A DNA stretch of 64,000 bases from Ectobacillus funiculus (GCF_042429435.1 NZ_JBHMAF010000073.1), one strand, 5' to 3'; counted from the stretch's first letter, positions 14,923-24,222 are shown. Numbers and translations are program-made. Notes: generated by a model not told the origin, from the sequence alone.

Positions 14923-16224
14923 CTACAGTCCAAACTGTTGGAACACGCTGTTTTTATATGTTTGATATATTTCTTTTCCTGCTAATTGGTTGATAATCGT
15001 TGCATTTCGAAGCGCACCGAGTCCTAAATCAGGCGCACCGACACCATGCGTATGCAACTCACCGTTTTGAATAAACAAGTGATTATGACCCTCCTTGTTT
15101 AGCTGCACTTTATAGTCCTCTTGAATAACAAGCTGTCCCGCCTCATCCCACTCAAGCAGATGCTGTATGCCTTTTAAGCAGTCTGGAATATAAGGTTGAT
15201 AGCCTGTTGCGAGGATCACTACATCACTTTCCAATTGCTTATTCTTTTCTTGTTCACGTTGATATAAAGATAGAGTATATTGATTGTTCCATCCTTCTAT
15301 CGATACCAGCTCTGTCAATGCTTGCAGATGAACATTCGGTACGCTGTTTCCAACAGTTCTCTCATACAATAAATCATAAATATCTGCAATCGTTTGAAAG
15401 CTGATCCCTTTATACAGCAGCGCTTGGTTACGCAGAACATCGTTTTTCTTTTCTTTCGGAAGTCTATAAAAATATTGGGTATAATCCGGCGAGAAATGCT
15501 CCAGGCCAAGCTTTGAATATTCCATCGGATAAAAGCCTTTGGATCTTGTGAACCAACGTAATGTATACGCATGGTCCGGCTGCTTCCCTAAAAGATCATG
15601 AAAAATTTCTGCTGCACTCTGCCCAGAGCCGATAACCGTAATCGAGCTCGTTGGCAGAATACTTTCCCGCTTGCCCATATACTGCGCAGAATGAAATACA
15701 CGATCACCAAGAGCTGACTGAAATTTCTCAGGAACATGCGGTCTCGTTCCAATTCCCATTACTATATGCTTAGTGTAATATGTGTTCCGCTTCTCTTCTC
15801 TGTGAGAAAAAACAGTAACGCGATAATACCCTTCCTCTGTTTGTTCAATGTTCTCCACTTCACATCCAAATTGAAGCTGAGGGAGCTGCCCTGCTACCCA
15901 TTGACAATAATGATTGTATTCTGTGCGCGGGATATGGAATTTTTCAAAAAAGTAAAAACGGTACAATCTGTTGTGTTCATGTAAATAGTTCAAAAAACTA
16001 AAACGACTAGTTGGATCGACCATCGTTACTGTATCTGCCATAAAAGGAACTTGCAGCGTCGTTCCCTCCAGCAGCATTCCAGGATGCCAATTAAATTGTT
16101 TGTTTCTATCGAGGAATAACGAGCGACACTCTGTCTTTTCCAATAAAGCCGCTAAACCAAGGTTAAACGGACCAATTCCAACTCCAATTACATCTAAAAC
16201 TTGTTCTCCTGCCAATCCGCCCAT
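14923..16224 (-). CDS. rhbE: L-lysine/diaminopropane N-monooxygenase, RhbE/IucD family
   Basis: A 433-residue flavin monooxygenase that N-hydroxylates a primary amine, here most likely 1,3-diaminopropane. The FAD-binding motif VIGVGIGPFNLGLAAL lies at the N-terminus (residues about 12-27). The N-hydroxylase-typical FLDRNKQFNWHPGMLLEGTT follows, then the NADPH-binding ITVIGSGQSAAEIF near the middle and the C-terminal ATGYQP motif. Enzymes of this family start hydroxamate formation before acetylation by the neighbouring GNAT. The frame overlaps the end of the GNAT gene by 31 bp. The start at 16224 is less certain because the nearest site, GAAAG, is weak and close. Confidence 0.92.
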   Translation of the reverse strand: MGGLAGEQVLDVIGVGIGPFNLGLAALLEKTECRSLFLDRNKQFNWHPGMLLEGTTLQVPFMADTVTMVDPTSRFSFLNYLHEHNRLYRFYFFEKFHIPRTEYNHYCQWVAGQLPQLQFGCEVENIEQTEEGYYRVTVFSHREEKRNTYYTKHIVMGIGTRPHVPEKFQSALGDRVFHSAQYMGKRESILPTSSITVIGSGQSAAEIFHDLLGKQPDHAYTLRWFTRSKGFYPMEYSKLGLEHFSPDYTQYFYRLPKEKKNDVLRNQALLYKGISFQTIADIYDLLYERTVGNSVPNVHLQALTELVSIEGWNNQYTLSLYQREQEKNKQLESDVVILATGYQPYIPDCLKGIQHLLEWDEAGQLVIQEDYKVQLNKEGHNHLFIQNGELHTHGVGAPDLGLGALRNATIINQLAGKEIYQTYKNSVFQQFGL

Positions 16225-16796
16225 CTTCTTTCAAACCCTTTCCGTTCACATATCATTAATAAACCTGTCTTATCAGGCAAATCAACCTCCTTTACAGGTT
16301 GAAAGCCACATTTCTGGAATACATGAATCATTTTTTCGTTTCGCACATCAGGCTCAGCAACGATATGATTCGTTTCACTTATTTGAAATTTTTTATACAG
16401 CATCGTTAGTAATAATGGATAAATAAAACCTTTACCTAAAAACTCCTTTGGTCCTATCAATAAATGAATCCCTTGGTCATATTCATCCCATTCATAATAT
16501 CCGCCAATGATATCGTCCTTCACCCAGTAGGACTCCCAATAACTCATAGGGGTCCCATCTATCTCCCCGATTAGAAGCGTCTGATGATCATCCTGCAGAA
16601 ACTTCCGTAAATGTGCAGTGTAATCTGGAAGAGAGATATTTAGATTCCAAAAAGGAACTACATGTGATTCCTGCATCCATGAATGAAGTCTATGTATATC
16701 CCTCTCCATGCTTACTCGCCGAAATGAAATCGTCTTTTGGAAGCTGGCATCGTATCTTTCAAATGGATAACTTAGTTGAATCGTATTACACTTCAT
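16194..16796 (-). CDS. rhbD: N-hydroxylamine acetyltransferase, RhbD/IucB type (GNAT)
   Basis: A 200-residue GNAT acetyltransferase. It would transfer acetyl from acetyl-CoA to the N-hydroxylated diamine to give the hydroxamate arm. Family marks include FWNLNISLPDYTAHLRKFL, WESYWVKDDIIGGYYEWDEY, the acetyl-CoA loop IGPKEFLGKGFIYPLL and the C-terminal NEKMIHVFQKCGF. The ATG at 16796 (MKCNTIQLSYPF) lies inside the last codons of the upstream synthetase (11 bp overlap) with AGGTGA in front; the longer frame to 16859 has no such site. Order and size match rhbD. The overlap implies coupled translation. Confidence 0.88.
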   Translation of the reverse strand: MKCNTIQLSYPFERYDASFQKTISFRRVSMERDIHRLHSWMQESHVVPFWNLNISLPDYTAHLRKFLQDDHQTLLIGEIDGTPMSYWESYWVKDDIIGGYYEWDEYDQGIHLLIGPKEFLGKGFIYPLLLTMLYKKFQISETNHIVAEPDVRNEKMIHVFQKCGFQPVKEVDLPDKTGLLMICERKGFERRWADWQENKF

Positions 16797-18588
16797 ACAA
16801 TTCACCTGCTGCTGTGACAATAGGATTAGGCACATGGACATATACGGATTGTGATGCAAGAGATCCTACAAGCTCATCCATGTTATGTACTCTTGTCAAT
16901 AGATTCGCCTTGCATGGCAGCTCTTGCTCATTCAAGAGTGACTCTAATAGATTCGTATGATCACCTAATTGAACCTGTAATTGTTTCAGCTCTTCTTTCA
17001 TCATGATAAGCAAATGATTTTCATCAATTAGCCTATTCACTCCGAACGCGTTAATCAAACCGAACAAATGATTAAAGCATACGTAATAACGGAAACGTTC
17101 TTCCGCAATAGCATCCTCACATACCGTGTCACTCTTTTCATTCAAGTTCCCAACTAGTTCTTTAAGAGCCGCTGCCTTCGATTCCATAAAATAATAGCCC
17201 TGATTATCACGATAATAGAACATGGATGGATATCCCTCTTCGTCAAGTTTGACGATGGAATTTTGCTGATGAGCTTCCAAGGCAATTCCATATGACGCAT
17301 ATAGCCAATAAAGCGGGCGTAAACTGATTTGCAAATAACGGGCAAACCATCGCTCACTCACGTCCGCAACAGAAATTCCTTCCTGGCGCGCAATATTGGA
17401 AATGATATTAGTTAAATGTGAAGCTTCTCCTGTAATATGATCCTGACATAATGCCGCCAATAACGTTGTACGCAGGTCATTTCCCTCTTGAAACGGATTA
17501 TCACGAATGACTACCTCAAATCCCGTCTCATGTGCCTCAGATTTTAACGTAATATAGGCAGGATCCTCGATAATGCGAAAAGCCGGATGATGTTCTTGTA
17601 ACTTATTTTGCAGCTCTCCATGAAGCAATCGACTTACCTCTACGCCGCGATCAAGCTCCTTTCGCTTATTGATCCGCAGTGAGTTAGTAATTTTGACTGG
17701 GATTGAAAACTTATACATAAAGTTTGCCTCAGGGTGGTATACCGTACGGACAGAAGAAGTTGGATAAAACTTCCTTCCCTGAGGCCCAAGATACGCAAGC
17801 TGTCCCGATTGAATCAAGTTGCATACATATTCCTGCCCCAAAAGTTTTCTTGCCTGAAGTGGATGAACAGGAATAAGTGCAAAATCATCTTCCTGACAAT
17901 AGGTTTCTGCAAAAGCATGTGAAACGAACGGATCCTTCAACAACTCTTCTTTTATAAGAGCTGCTACGTTCTTGCCCCATACAGAGTCCTCCTCCACGAT
18001 ATCATTGACAGCTTGGAAGTAATGAAGCTGAAAGCCTCCTTTCCTTTCAGGGGCAAAAATATGTTCTTCATCTTCATCGATCCCTTGTCTGCTTTTCGGT
18101 GTTGGGTGAACTTGATGCCCAATAACCAACGACTGCTCAGATTGAAGGAATGTTTTCTCTGTTTGATAGCATTCTTCCAAATCATCTTGTCTTGCTGTGA
18201 TAATACCCTTCATATTTTGATAGCTTAAAATAGTCCGAAGCATGAGCTCATCTGTTTCTATTGGTTTATCGGCCATATATTTGAATTCGTTTTGCATCAA
18301 TACTGTCAGCATAATGTAGTCAAGTTCTTCTACTTCACCAGCTCTCACTTGGTAGTACATAGGAGACATAAAGAGATGGCGCCCTGTTGGGGATTTATAC
18401 CGAACAGGAATATATACTTTAGCGGACTGCTGATCAAATTGAAGCACCAATATGTATCTAGCATCCTGAACCCTCACCCGCATAGGTACATCATCCGGAC
18501 GCTTCCATTCCCCGAGCCCTGTTTCTTTAACATAACAATTAATCAAGTTTTGCATTGTAATGTGATTAGTGATGAACGGAATATTCAT
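16786..18588 (-). CDS. rhbC: NIS siderophore synthetase, RhbC/IucA type
   Basis: A 600-residue IucA/IucC-family synthetase that likely performs the first citrate condensation. Visible motifs are FALIPVHPLQARKLL, YPTSSVRTVYHPEANFMYKF, the IPVKITNSLR segment and EAHQQNSIVKLDEEG with a following RDNQGY, all part of the ATP/citrate site. It differs clearly from the second synthetase at 11910, as expected for the two-step pathway. The ATG at 18588 follows AAGGAGG by 8 nt; a longer frame to 18615 starts before that site. The gene overlaps the decarboxylase end by 23 bp and the acetyltransferase start by 11 bp. Confidence 0.9.
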   Translation of the reverse strand: MNIPFITNHITMQNLINCYVKETGLGEWKRPDDVPMRVRVQDARYILVLQFDQQSAKVYIPVRYKSPTGRHLFMSPMYYQVRAGEVEELDYIMLTVLMQNEFKYMADKPIETDELMLRTILSYQNMKGIITARQDDLEECYQTEKTFLQSEQSLVIGHQVHPTPKSRQGIDEDEEHIFAPERKGGFQLHYFQAVNDIVEEDSVWGKNVAALIKEELLKDPFVSHAFAETYCQEDDFALIPVHPLQARKLLGQEYVCNLIQSGQLAYLGPQGRKFYPTSSVRTVYHPEANFMYKFSIPVKITNSLRINKRKELDRGVEVSRLLHGELQNKLQEHHPAFRIIEDPAYITLKSEAHETGFEVVIRDNPFQEGNDLRTTLLAALCQDHITGEASHLTNIISNIARQEGISVADVSERWFARYLQISLRPLYWLYASYGIALEAHQQNSIVKLDEEGYPSMFYYRDNQGYYFMESKAAALKELVGNLNEKSDTVCEDAIAEERFRYYVCFNHLFGLINAFGVNRLIDENHLLIMMKEELKQLQVQLGDHTNLLESLLNEQELPCKANLLTRVHNMDELVGSLASQSVYVHVPNPIVTAAGELYEV

Positions 18589-20089
18589 ACCTTGTCCCTC
18601 CTTGCTCTTTCTCAATTTTTTCTCCCATTTTCTTCATCCGTTCTATATGCTCCTTCATATCATGAATCGTATTGAGCGGATTAAGCATGGTGAATTTCAA
18701 ATATACTGATCCGTTTTGTTTTGTTTTTGCTATAATTAACTCTCCGTTTTCATAAAAGGTACGCTGCATCCTAAGGTTGATTTCATTTACATAGTCACGC
18801 TCTTCACTGCGCTCTAATGGTATATAACGGAACAACACAGCATTAATTTCCGGAGTATTCAGCACTTCAAAGCAAGAGTTATTCTCCAGCAGCTGTGCGG
18901 TTTCTTTTGCTAAATGAATCGTGGAATCAATCATTCTTCCAAACAAATCCGTTCCCATTAACTTGAAGGTCATCCATACCTTCAAAGCATCAAAACGCTT
19001 TGTTGTCTGAATGCTCTTTTCAACAAGATTGATAATCCCTTCATCCTGATCTTCCTCAGGATTCAAATAGTCTGCATGATAGGCAATGCGATAGAAATCC
19101 TGTTTATTTTTCACAAAAAAGGCACCGCAGCTGATAGATTGATAGTACAGCTTATGAAAATCAATGGTGATTGAATCCGCCAGCTGCAGTTCACCGAGTA
19201 AGGAACGATATTGATGGGAAAAGAGAAGTGCTCCTCCATAGGCTGCATCAACATGCAGCCATAGCTCCTCTTCATTTGCAAGCTGCGCCATCTCACTTAT
19301 ACAATCAATGCTGCCAAAATCCGTTGTTCCTGCTGTTGCTACCATCATGAATGGAATTAATCCTTCCTGACGAAGCTGCGCGATTTTCCTTCTGGCGTCC
19401 TGGATAGAAAACCTCTGTTTCTCATCGGTCGACACTGTGACAACGGCATTCGTTCCTAGTCCAAGCTGCGCTGCTGACTGCTGCACAGTAAAATGGGCAT
19501 GCTCCGAGCAAAGAATTCGTAGTTTATTTGCTTCAAAAGGCAATCCCTCCTTGTAGGCATTAACCGAGAAATGCGTTTCGCAAGCCTTGTTACGCGCTAA
19601 CAGCAATCCCATATAATTAGACAGTGTTCCTCCGCTTGTAAACACACCATCTGCTCCATCAGGATAACCGATTTTTTTTGTGAAAAATTTAATCAGCTCC
19701 TCTTCCATATAAGTAGCGGAAGGGCTTTGATCCCATGAATCCATCGATTGATTTAAAGCAGCAATAATCACCTCTGCTGCAATTGATGGAAGTAAAGGAG
19801 GACAATGAAGATGGGCCATAGCGGAAGGATGGGAAATCCATAAAGAATCTCCCACTATAACATTCTGAATTTCCGCTATCACTGTTTCCATCTCTTGACC
19901 TGCAATTGGAAGATTGGATATCTCCTTCACCTTTGCAGCTATCTCCGTACGGCTGCTGCCAGAAAACGGTTTGTTTGCTCCTTTGACTTGTTGATGTATG
20001 ACTGTTATCACCTCATCCATGAGTGAGCGATATGTTCCCTCGCTTTCACTATCAGGATGAAGAAACCATTTTGTATAATTTGTATTCAT
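18566..20089 (-). CDS. rhbB: L-2,4-diaminobutyrate decarboxylase, RhbB type (PLP)
   Basis: A group II PLP-dependent decarboxylase of about 507 residues that converts L-2,4-diaminobutyrate to 1,3-diaminopropane, the diamine of schizokinen. Typical segments are HPSAMAHLHCPPLL, GVFTSGGTLSNYMGLLLARN (phosphate binding), WLHVDAAYGGALLFS (Asp facing the pyridine nitrogen) and ITIDFHKLYYQSISCGAFF, whose Lys forms the aldimine. It starts only a few bases after the aminotransferase stop. GAAGG fits the ATG at 20089 best; ATG 20095 and GTG 20098 lie closer to it. Together with the upstream aminotransferase it is the classic rhbAB pair. Confidence 0.92.
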   Translation of the reverse strand: MNTNYTKWFLHPDSESEGTYRSLMDEVITVIHQQVKGANKPFSGSSRTEIAAKVKEISNLPIAGQEMETVIAEIQNVIVGDSLWISHPSAMAHLHCPPLLPSIAAEVIIAALNQSMDSWDQSPSATYMEEELIKFFTKKIGYPDGADGVFTSGGTLSNYMGLLLARNKACETHFSVNAYKEGLPFEANKLRILCSEHAHFTVQQSAAQLGLGTNAVVTVSTDEKQRFSIQDARRKIAQLRQEGLIPFMMVATAGTTDFGSIDCISEMAQLANEEELWLHVDAAYGGALLFSHQYRSLLGELQLADSITIDFHKLYYQSISCGAFFVKNKQDFYRIAYHADYLNPEEDQDEGIINLVEKSIQTTKRFDALKVWMTFKLMGTDLFGRMIDSTIHLAKETAQLLENNSCFEVLNTPEINAVLFRYIPLERSEERDYVNEINLRMQRTFYENGELIIAKTKQNGSVYLKFTMLNPLNTIHDMKEHIERMKKMGEKIEKEQGGTRYEYSVHH

Positions 20090-20101
20090 ATTCATCACCT
20101 T

Positions 20102-21466
20102 CTAGCGTAATCCGAAATGGGCTTCTGCACTTGTAATAGCTTCATAGAATCTCTGTAGTACTTCATCCACCTGTTCCTTTGAGATAATTAATGGCGGCAG
20201 CAGACGGATAACGGTGCCGAAACGACCCCCGACTTCTAAAATTACCCCGCGATTAAAGCACTCCTGTTGAATTTTTCTAGCAAGCTCAGGATAAGCAGGG
20301 TAGCTTCCAATTGTATTTGGCTGTTTAACCGGATTAATAATTTCAATCCCAAGCATAAGACCCAATCCTCTTACCTCACCGATAGAAGGAACTTGCTTTT
20401 GAATCTGCTGCAATTGCTCTTTAACATAGATGCCTAACGCGTGTGCATGTGCTGGCAGCTCATTTTCTTTTATAAAACGAAGTGTGGCCTGCCCCGCTGC
20501 CATTGCCATTTGATTTCCTCGAAATGTTCCAATATGAGCGCCCGGCTCCCATTTATCAAGACGTTTGTCATAAAGGACAACAGATAATGGTAAGCTTCCT
20601 CCAATCGCTTTTGATAAAATAAGAACATCTGGCTCGATTCCTGCATGCTCGAAAGCAAACATTTTCCCTGTTCGACCGATACCTGTTTGTACTTCATCAA
20701 TAATAAGCGGGATATTTCGTTCTCTTGTAATTCGGCGAAGCTCTTTTAACCATCCGACTGGAGCTGGAATCGACCCGCCCTCTCCTTGTACAACTTCGAC
20801 AATTACACCCGCCGGAGTGACAATTCCGCTTTCTGGATCGTCCAATAGATGCTCAATGTATGTACTGCTGATGCGGTGGCCTTCTTTTCCGATTCCAAAC
20901 GGGCAGCGATATTCGTATGGATATGGGAGAAAATGTGCATCAGGAACTAACGCATGAATATTCTTCTTAGGACTTGTCGTTCCCGTGATGCTTAACGCAC
21001 CATGAGTAGAACCGTGATAGCCTCCTTGAAATGAGAAAATCACTCTATTTCCTGTTGCTGTCTTCACAAGCTTCAATGCAGCCTCTACCGCATCACCACC
21101 CGTTGGACCGCAAAAATGAATTTTTACTTTCTCAGCAAACGAAGCAGGTAAAGAAGCGAACACTTCATCAATAAACGCCTCTTTTACAGGTGTAGTTAAA
21201 TCAAGTGTATGTAAAGGTACATACGATTGCATAAAACCTTCTATCGCTTCCCGCACAACAGCATGATTATGTCCCAATGCAAGTGTGCCAGCTCCCGCCA
21301 AGCAATCAATATATTGCTTGCCGTCCATATCTGTTATATAAACACCTTCAGCCCTTTTAATCGCAAGCGGCAGCCTCCTTGGATATGACCGGGCATTAGA
21401 TTCTCTTTTCTCTTGCATCGCTAATAAGTTTTGATTTCCTGTATACGTAGAAACTGTTGTTTTCAT
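20102..21466 (-). CDS. rhbA: Diaminobutyrate--2-oxoglutarate aminotransferase, RhbA type
   Basis: A 454-residue class III aminotransferase making L-2,4-diaminobutyrate from aspartate semialdehyde and glutamate, the first step of the pathway. Class III signatures are clear: DCLAGAGTLALGHNHAVV, FCGPTGGDAVEAALKLVKTA, IIDEVQTGIGRTGKMFAFE, and ILSKAIGGSLPLSVVLY with the PLP Lys. The GTFRGNQMAMAAG and C-terminal GGRFGTVIRLLPPL segments are typical of diaminobutyrate aminotransferases. It is the first gene of the seven-gene operon, preceded by AAGGGAGTG and, 120-140 bp further upstream, a Fur-controlled promoter. Confidence 0.93.
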   Translation of the reverse strand: MKTTVSTYTGNQNLLAMQEKRESNARSYPRRLPLAIKRAEGVYITDMDGKQYIDCLAGAGTLALGHNHAVVREAIEGFMQSYVPLHTLDLTTPVKEAFIDEVFASLPASFAEKVKIHFCGPTGGDAVEAALKLVKTATGNRVIFSFQGGYHGSTHGALSITGTTSPKKNIHALVPDAHFLPYPYEYRCPFGIGKEGHRISSTYIEHLLDDPESGIVTPAGVIVEVVQGEGGSIPAPVGWLKELRRITRERNIPLIIDEVQTGIGRTGKMFAFEHAGIEPDVLILSKAIGGSLPLSVVLYDKRLDKWEPGAHIGTFRGNQMAMAAGQATLRFIKENELPAHAHALGIYVKEQLQQIQKQVPSIGEVRGLGLMLGIEIINPVKQPNTIGSYPAYPELARKIQQECFNRGVILEVGGRFGTVIRLLPPLIISKEQVDEVLQRFYEAITSAEAHFGLR

Positions 21467-21542
21467 GATTTAACACTCCCTTGTTTTTTATATCCCATCC
21501 TCAAATGATTTCAGTTTATATGTGCTTAAATCGTCATTTATT

Positions 21543-21604
21543 GATAATGATTTTCATTACTAATTACAAATACCATATTAATTGATAATGATTATCATAG
21601 TCAA
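21543..21604 (-). promoter_or_regulatory. Siderophore operon promoter with two Fur boxes
   Basis: GATAATGATTATCATAGTC (21584-21602) and GATAATGATTTTCATTACT (21543-21561) both match the 19-bp Fur consensus closely. On the minus strand TTGACT (21604-21599), an 18-bp spacer and TAATAT (21580-21575) form the promoter. One Fur box fills the spacer and overlaps the -35; the other lies just past the expected start point. Iron-replete Fur would block initiation at both places. Confidence 0.88.
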
Positions 21605-21638
21605 TGTTTTTTTTATAAATAAAGAAATTTTATACAAA

Positions 21639-21774
21639 TAAGGAAAATTCGCCGATTGGTGAGCCCCGCTCTTGGGCGAAGACAGAGGTGTAGCTGCACT
21701 TATCTGTATTCTTAAAATTCATTGTTATGTCAAGTCAACTCCTAGCTGGAGATTTATACTTTGTTAAAGTGTAA
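21639..21774 (+). repeat. Dispersed 134-bp repeat, copy 7
   Basis: Nearly full length with an altered first hairpin (TTCGCCgattGGTGAG, still pairing through wobble). It lies upstream of the siderophore promoter, with no terminator on its right side. It is one of the copies between divergently transcribed genes. Confidence 0.9.
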
Positions 21775-21907
21775 AGAAAGAACCATGCTGAAATATTTTA
21801 AGCTTAAAACAACTCAGTTATAGTTAAGTCATAGGGTTTATAACTATTTCAAACAAGAGATAACCTAGGGTGAACCTCCATTGAACTTCTGACGAAAGAT
21901 ACTAAAT

Positions 21908-21958
21908 TACTATAAATAAGTTAGTATATTTTTATGTGCAGTACATATGGTGTATAAT
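21908..21958 (+). promoter_or_regulatory. HxlR gene promoter with an upstream dyad
   Basis: A TATAAT -10 box (21953-21958) precedes the HxlR gene. The -35 is weak. A dyad, TACTAT-7 bp-TTAGTA (21908-21926), lies just upstream. HxlR/YodB-type regulators commonly control their own genes at such dyads, so this is a candidate autoregulatory operator. Confidence 0.45.
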
Positions 21959-21984
21959 GATGATAGTAGAACGAGGTGAGATCT

Positions 21985-22314
21985 ATGGATCAATTTTTGC
22001 TATGTCCACGATTTGAGAAAAGTGTAGAAATTATAAGTAAGCGTTGGACCGTATTAGTGATTCACCAGCTTTTTTCTGGTCCGCAGCGTTTTTGTGCAAT
22101 TGAATCTGCACTCCCTATCAGCGGAAGAGTACTATCAGAAAGGCTCAAAGATTTAGAGCTAGAAGGAATTGTGAAGCGCCAGGTATTTCCAGAGACTCCT
22201 GTTCGTATTGAATATTCACTTACAGATAAAGGACGCTCGTTACAACCTGTTATTGCGGAGCTGGAAAAGTGGTCTCATGATTGGGTGAAGATTGATGAAA
22301 CTGCTACTGATTAA
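21985..22314 (+). CDS. HxlR-family winged-helix regulator
   Basis: A 109-residue regulator beginning MDQFLLCPRFEKSVEIISKR and WTVLVIHQLFSG, the HxlR opening. The recognition helix and wing follow (SGRVLSERLKDLELEGIVKR and RIEYSLTDKGRSL). The N-terminal Cys at position 7 is in the place of the redox-active Cys of YodB/HypR-type members that sense quinones, diamide or aldehydes. The ATG at 21985 sits 6 nt after GAGGTGA; the GTG at 21976 lies within that site. The target is unknown. It stands alone between the siderophore operon and the ABC transporter operon, and its own upstream dyad suggests autoregulation. Confidence 0.87.
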   Translation: MDQFLLCPRFEKSVEIISKRWTVLVIHQLFSGPQRFCAIESALPISGRVLSERLKDLELEGIVKRQVFPETPVRIEYSLTDKGRSLQPVIAELEKWSHDWVKIDETATD

Positions 22315-22332
22315 CAATGAATACTGTATATA

Positions 22333-22366
22333 AAAAAAGGGAGCGACTCAGTCGCTCCCTTTCCTT
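22333..22366. terminator. Bidirectional terminator
   Basis: AAAGGGAGCGAC pairs with GTCGCTCCCTTT around TCA. It is shared by the convergent HxlR gene and the ABC permease gene. Confidence 0.92.
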
Positions 22367-22368
22367 TC

Positions 22369-23193
22369 TTATTTTCCTCCTGTAAAAGAAATCCCCTTAA
22401 CAAAATAACGATTGAAAAATCCATAGATCAGTAACACCGGAAGAGTAAATACCATAGATGCAGCCATAATAAAGTTCCAATAACTAATATATTGTCCCTT
22501 AAATGTATTTAAACCTAGTGGCAGAGTAAACATTTCTGCATCAGTCATAACAATAAGAGGGCGCATAAAATCATTCCAGAATCCCATAAAAACGAAAATG
22601 GCTTGTGCCGCAAGTGCTGCCTTCGCTAAAGGAAGGACAACCTTGAAGAAAGTCCCCATTCTACTTAGCCCATCCATTGCGGCGGCTTCTTCAAGCTCCT
22701 TCGGAAAATTGATAAAAAACTGTCTCATCATAAAAATAAATGTGGCATTAATTGCTGATGGTACAATCATACCTTGGTAAGAGTTTAACCATCCAAGCTC
22801 CTTTAAAATTAAATAGTTAGGAATCATAGTAACTTGAGCTGGTACCATCAACACGGCTAAGATGACAATAAACATCGTCTTCTTCCCTGGAAAGCTTAAA
22901 CGCGCAAGAGCATAGCCTGCCATTGAATTAAATAAGAGATTCAGTAACGTACCGACCACTGCAATCAACAGACTGTTAAACATCCAACGTGGAAACAGTT
23001 CCTGAGCAATGAAAATCTGTTTATAGTTTTCAAATGTGAAATTCTTTGGAATAAAATTCATTGAACCCCCAACGATTTCCTCTAATGTTTTAAACGATGA
23101 TGAAAGGGCCCACAAGAATGGTATCATTGTTACAATCGCATAGACTACAAGAATCGTGTATAAGAGAGCTTTCCCTATCCCTATCTTCTTCAC
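22369..23193 (-). CDS. Carbohydrate ABC transporter permease (MalG type)
   Basis: A 274-residue inner-membrane permease with six hydrophobic segments. It has the binding-protein-dependent transport signature EEAAAMDGLSRMGTFFKVVLP (EAA loop, contacting the ATPase) and the C-terminal FVKGISFTGGK typical of MalG-like sugar permeases. It pairs with the permease upstream (22 bp gap). No ATPase gene lies in the operon, which in Bacilli usually means use of a shared MsmX-type ATPase encoded elsewhere. It is the last gene of the operon, ending at the bidirectional terminator. Confidence 0.92.
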   Translation of the reverse strand: MKKIGIGKALLYTILVVYAIVTMIPFLWALSSSFKTLEEIVGGSMNFIPKNFTFENYKQIFIAQELFPRWMFNSLLIAVVGTLLNLLFNSMAGYALARLSFPGKKTMFIVILAVLMVPAQVTMIPNYLILKELGWLNSYQGMIVPSAINATFIFMMRQFFINFPKELEEAAAMDGLSRMGTFFKVVLPLAKAALAAQAIFVFMGFWNDFMRPLIVMTDAEMFTLPLGLNTFKGQYISYWNFIMAASMVFTLPVLLIYGFFNRYFVKGISFTGGK

Positions 23194-23215
23194 TTACCTT
23201 TCCTCCCTGTTAAGA

Positions 23216-24178
23216 CTAGTACATTGACTCTTCCTTCGAAAACTTCCGCTGGAGCAGTGTTGCACTTAAAATGACTACAGCTAGAATAAATGCTAAAGCA
23301 GCAGCATAGCCCATTGTTCCAAGCGTTTTAAAAGCATATTGATAAACAAGTAAAACAATCGTTAGCGTCGAGTTGTCTGGACCGCCAGACCCGGCTGAGA
23401 AAATATAGGATTGGTCAAACAATTGGAACGTACCAATCAAGCCCATTACAACGACAAAGGATGTAACTGGTCGTAAGTGCGGAACAGTAATATGCCAAAA
23501 CTTTTGGAATATATTTGCGCCATCTAGCTCAGCCGCTTCATATAAGGAATCAGGAATATCTTGCAGGGCTGCTAAATAAATTACCATAAAAAATGGAGCA
23601 GTTGACCAAATATTCATCATCATGATTGCATTTAAGGCAATGCTAGGATCACCTAAAAAGTTATAGGTTGGTAATCCTAAGAAGTCTAGCACGTTATTGA
23701 TCAATCCGTTCTTGTTATACATCCACATAAAAATTAATGTTAACACTGCAGAAGATGTAAGGGTTGGCAGAAAGTAGATAATTCTAAAGAATTTCTCCCC
23801 TTTTAAGCCAGCATTCAAAGTAGCCGCCAGCACTAATGCTAGTAAGGTTTGCGCTGGAACAACAATGATTACATACTTAAATGTATTCCATAACGCAACC
23901 TTGGCCCTCATATCATCCATAATACGAGCAAAGTTCTCAAATCCTACAAAGTTATAAGTAGCTGCTCCAAGAAGCTGTACCTTATGAAGTGACAAAAAAA
24001 TTGCATAAAAGATTGGACCAATAATAAACATAAGCAAAATTAAAATCGTAGGAGACATAAACAAGTAGCCTTGTCCAGCTTCTCTTAATTCACTTTTTGA
24101 TAATTTCCGGTTCTTCATCAATCCGGTTCTTTCTTTAGCAAAAGCATTTTGAAGCATACTTATAGATTTGCTTTTCAT
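23216..24178 (-). CDS. Carbohydrate ABC transporter permease (MalF type)
   Basis: A 320-residue permease with six membrane spans and the EAA loop EAAELDGANIFQKFWHITVP. The N-terminal GYLFMSPTILILLMFIIGP is typical of the MalF/LacF group. The ATG at 24178 (MKSKSISMLQ) is preferred because AAAGGAG lies upstream of it; the frame extends to 24259 through a hairpin and is unlikely to be translated there. It forms the channel dimer with the permease at 22369. A strong stem-loop between this gene and the binding-protein gene probably lowers its expression relative to the latter. Confidence 0.9.
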   Translation of the reverse strand: MKSKSISMLQNAFAKERTGLMKNRKLSKSELREAGQGYLFMSPTILILLMFIIGPIFYAIFLSLHKVQLLGAATYNFVGFENFARIMDDMRAKVALWNTFKYVIIVVPAQTLLALVLAATLNAGLKGEKFFRIIYFLPTLTSSAVLTLIFMWMYNKNGLINNVLDFLGLPTYNFLGDPSIALNAIMMMNIWSTAPFFMVIYLAALQDIPDSLYEAAELDGANIFQKFWHITVPHLRPVTSFVVVMGLIGTFQLFDQSYIFSAGSGGPDNSTLTIVLLVYQYAFKTLGTMGYAAALAFILAVVILSATLLQRKFSKEESMY

Positions 24179-24222
24179 TGTAAACTCAACTCCTTTATAG
24201 ATAAAACAAAACCTAAGATTCA

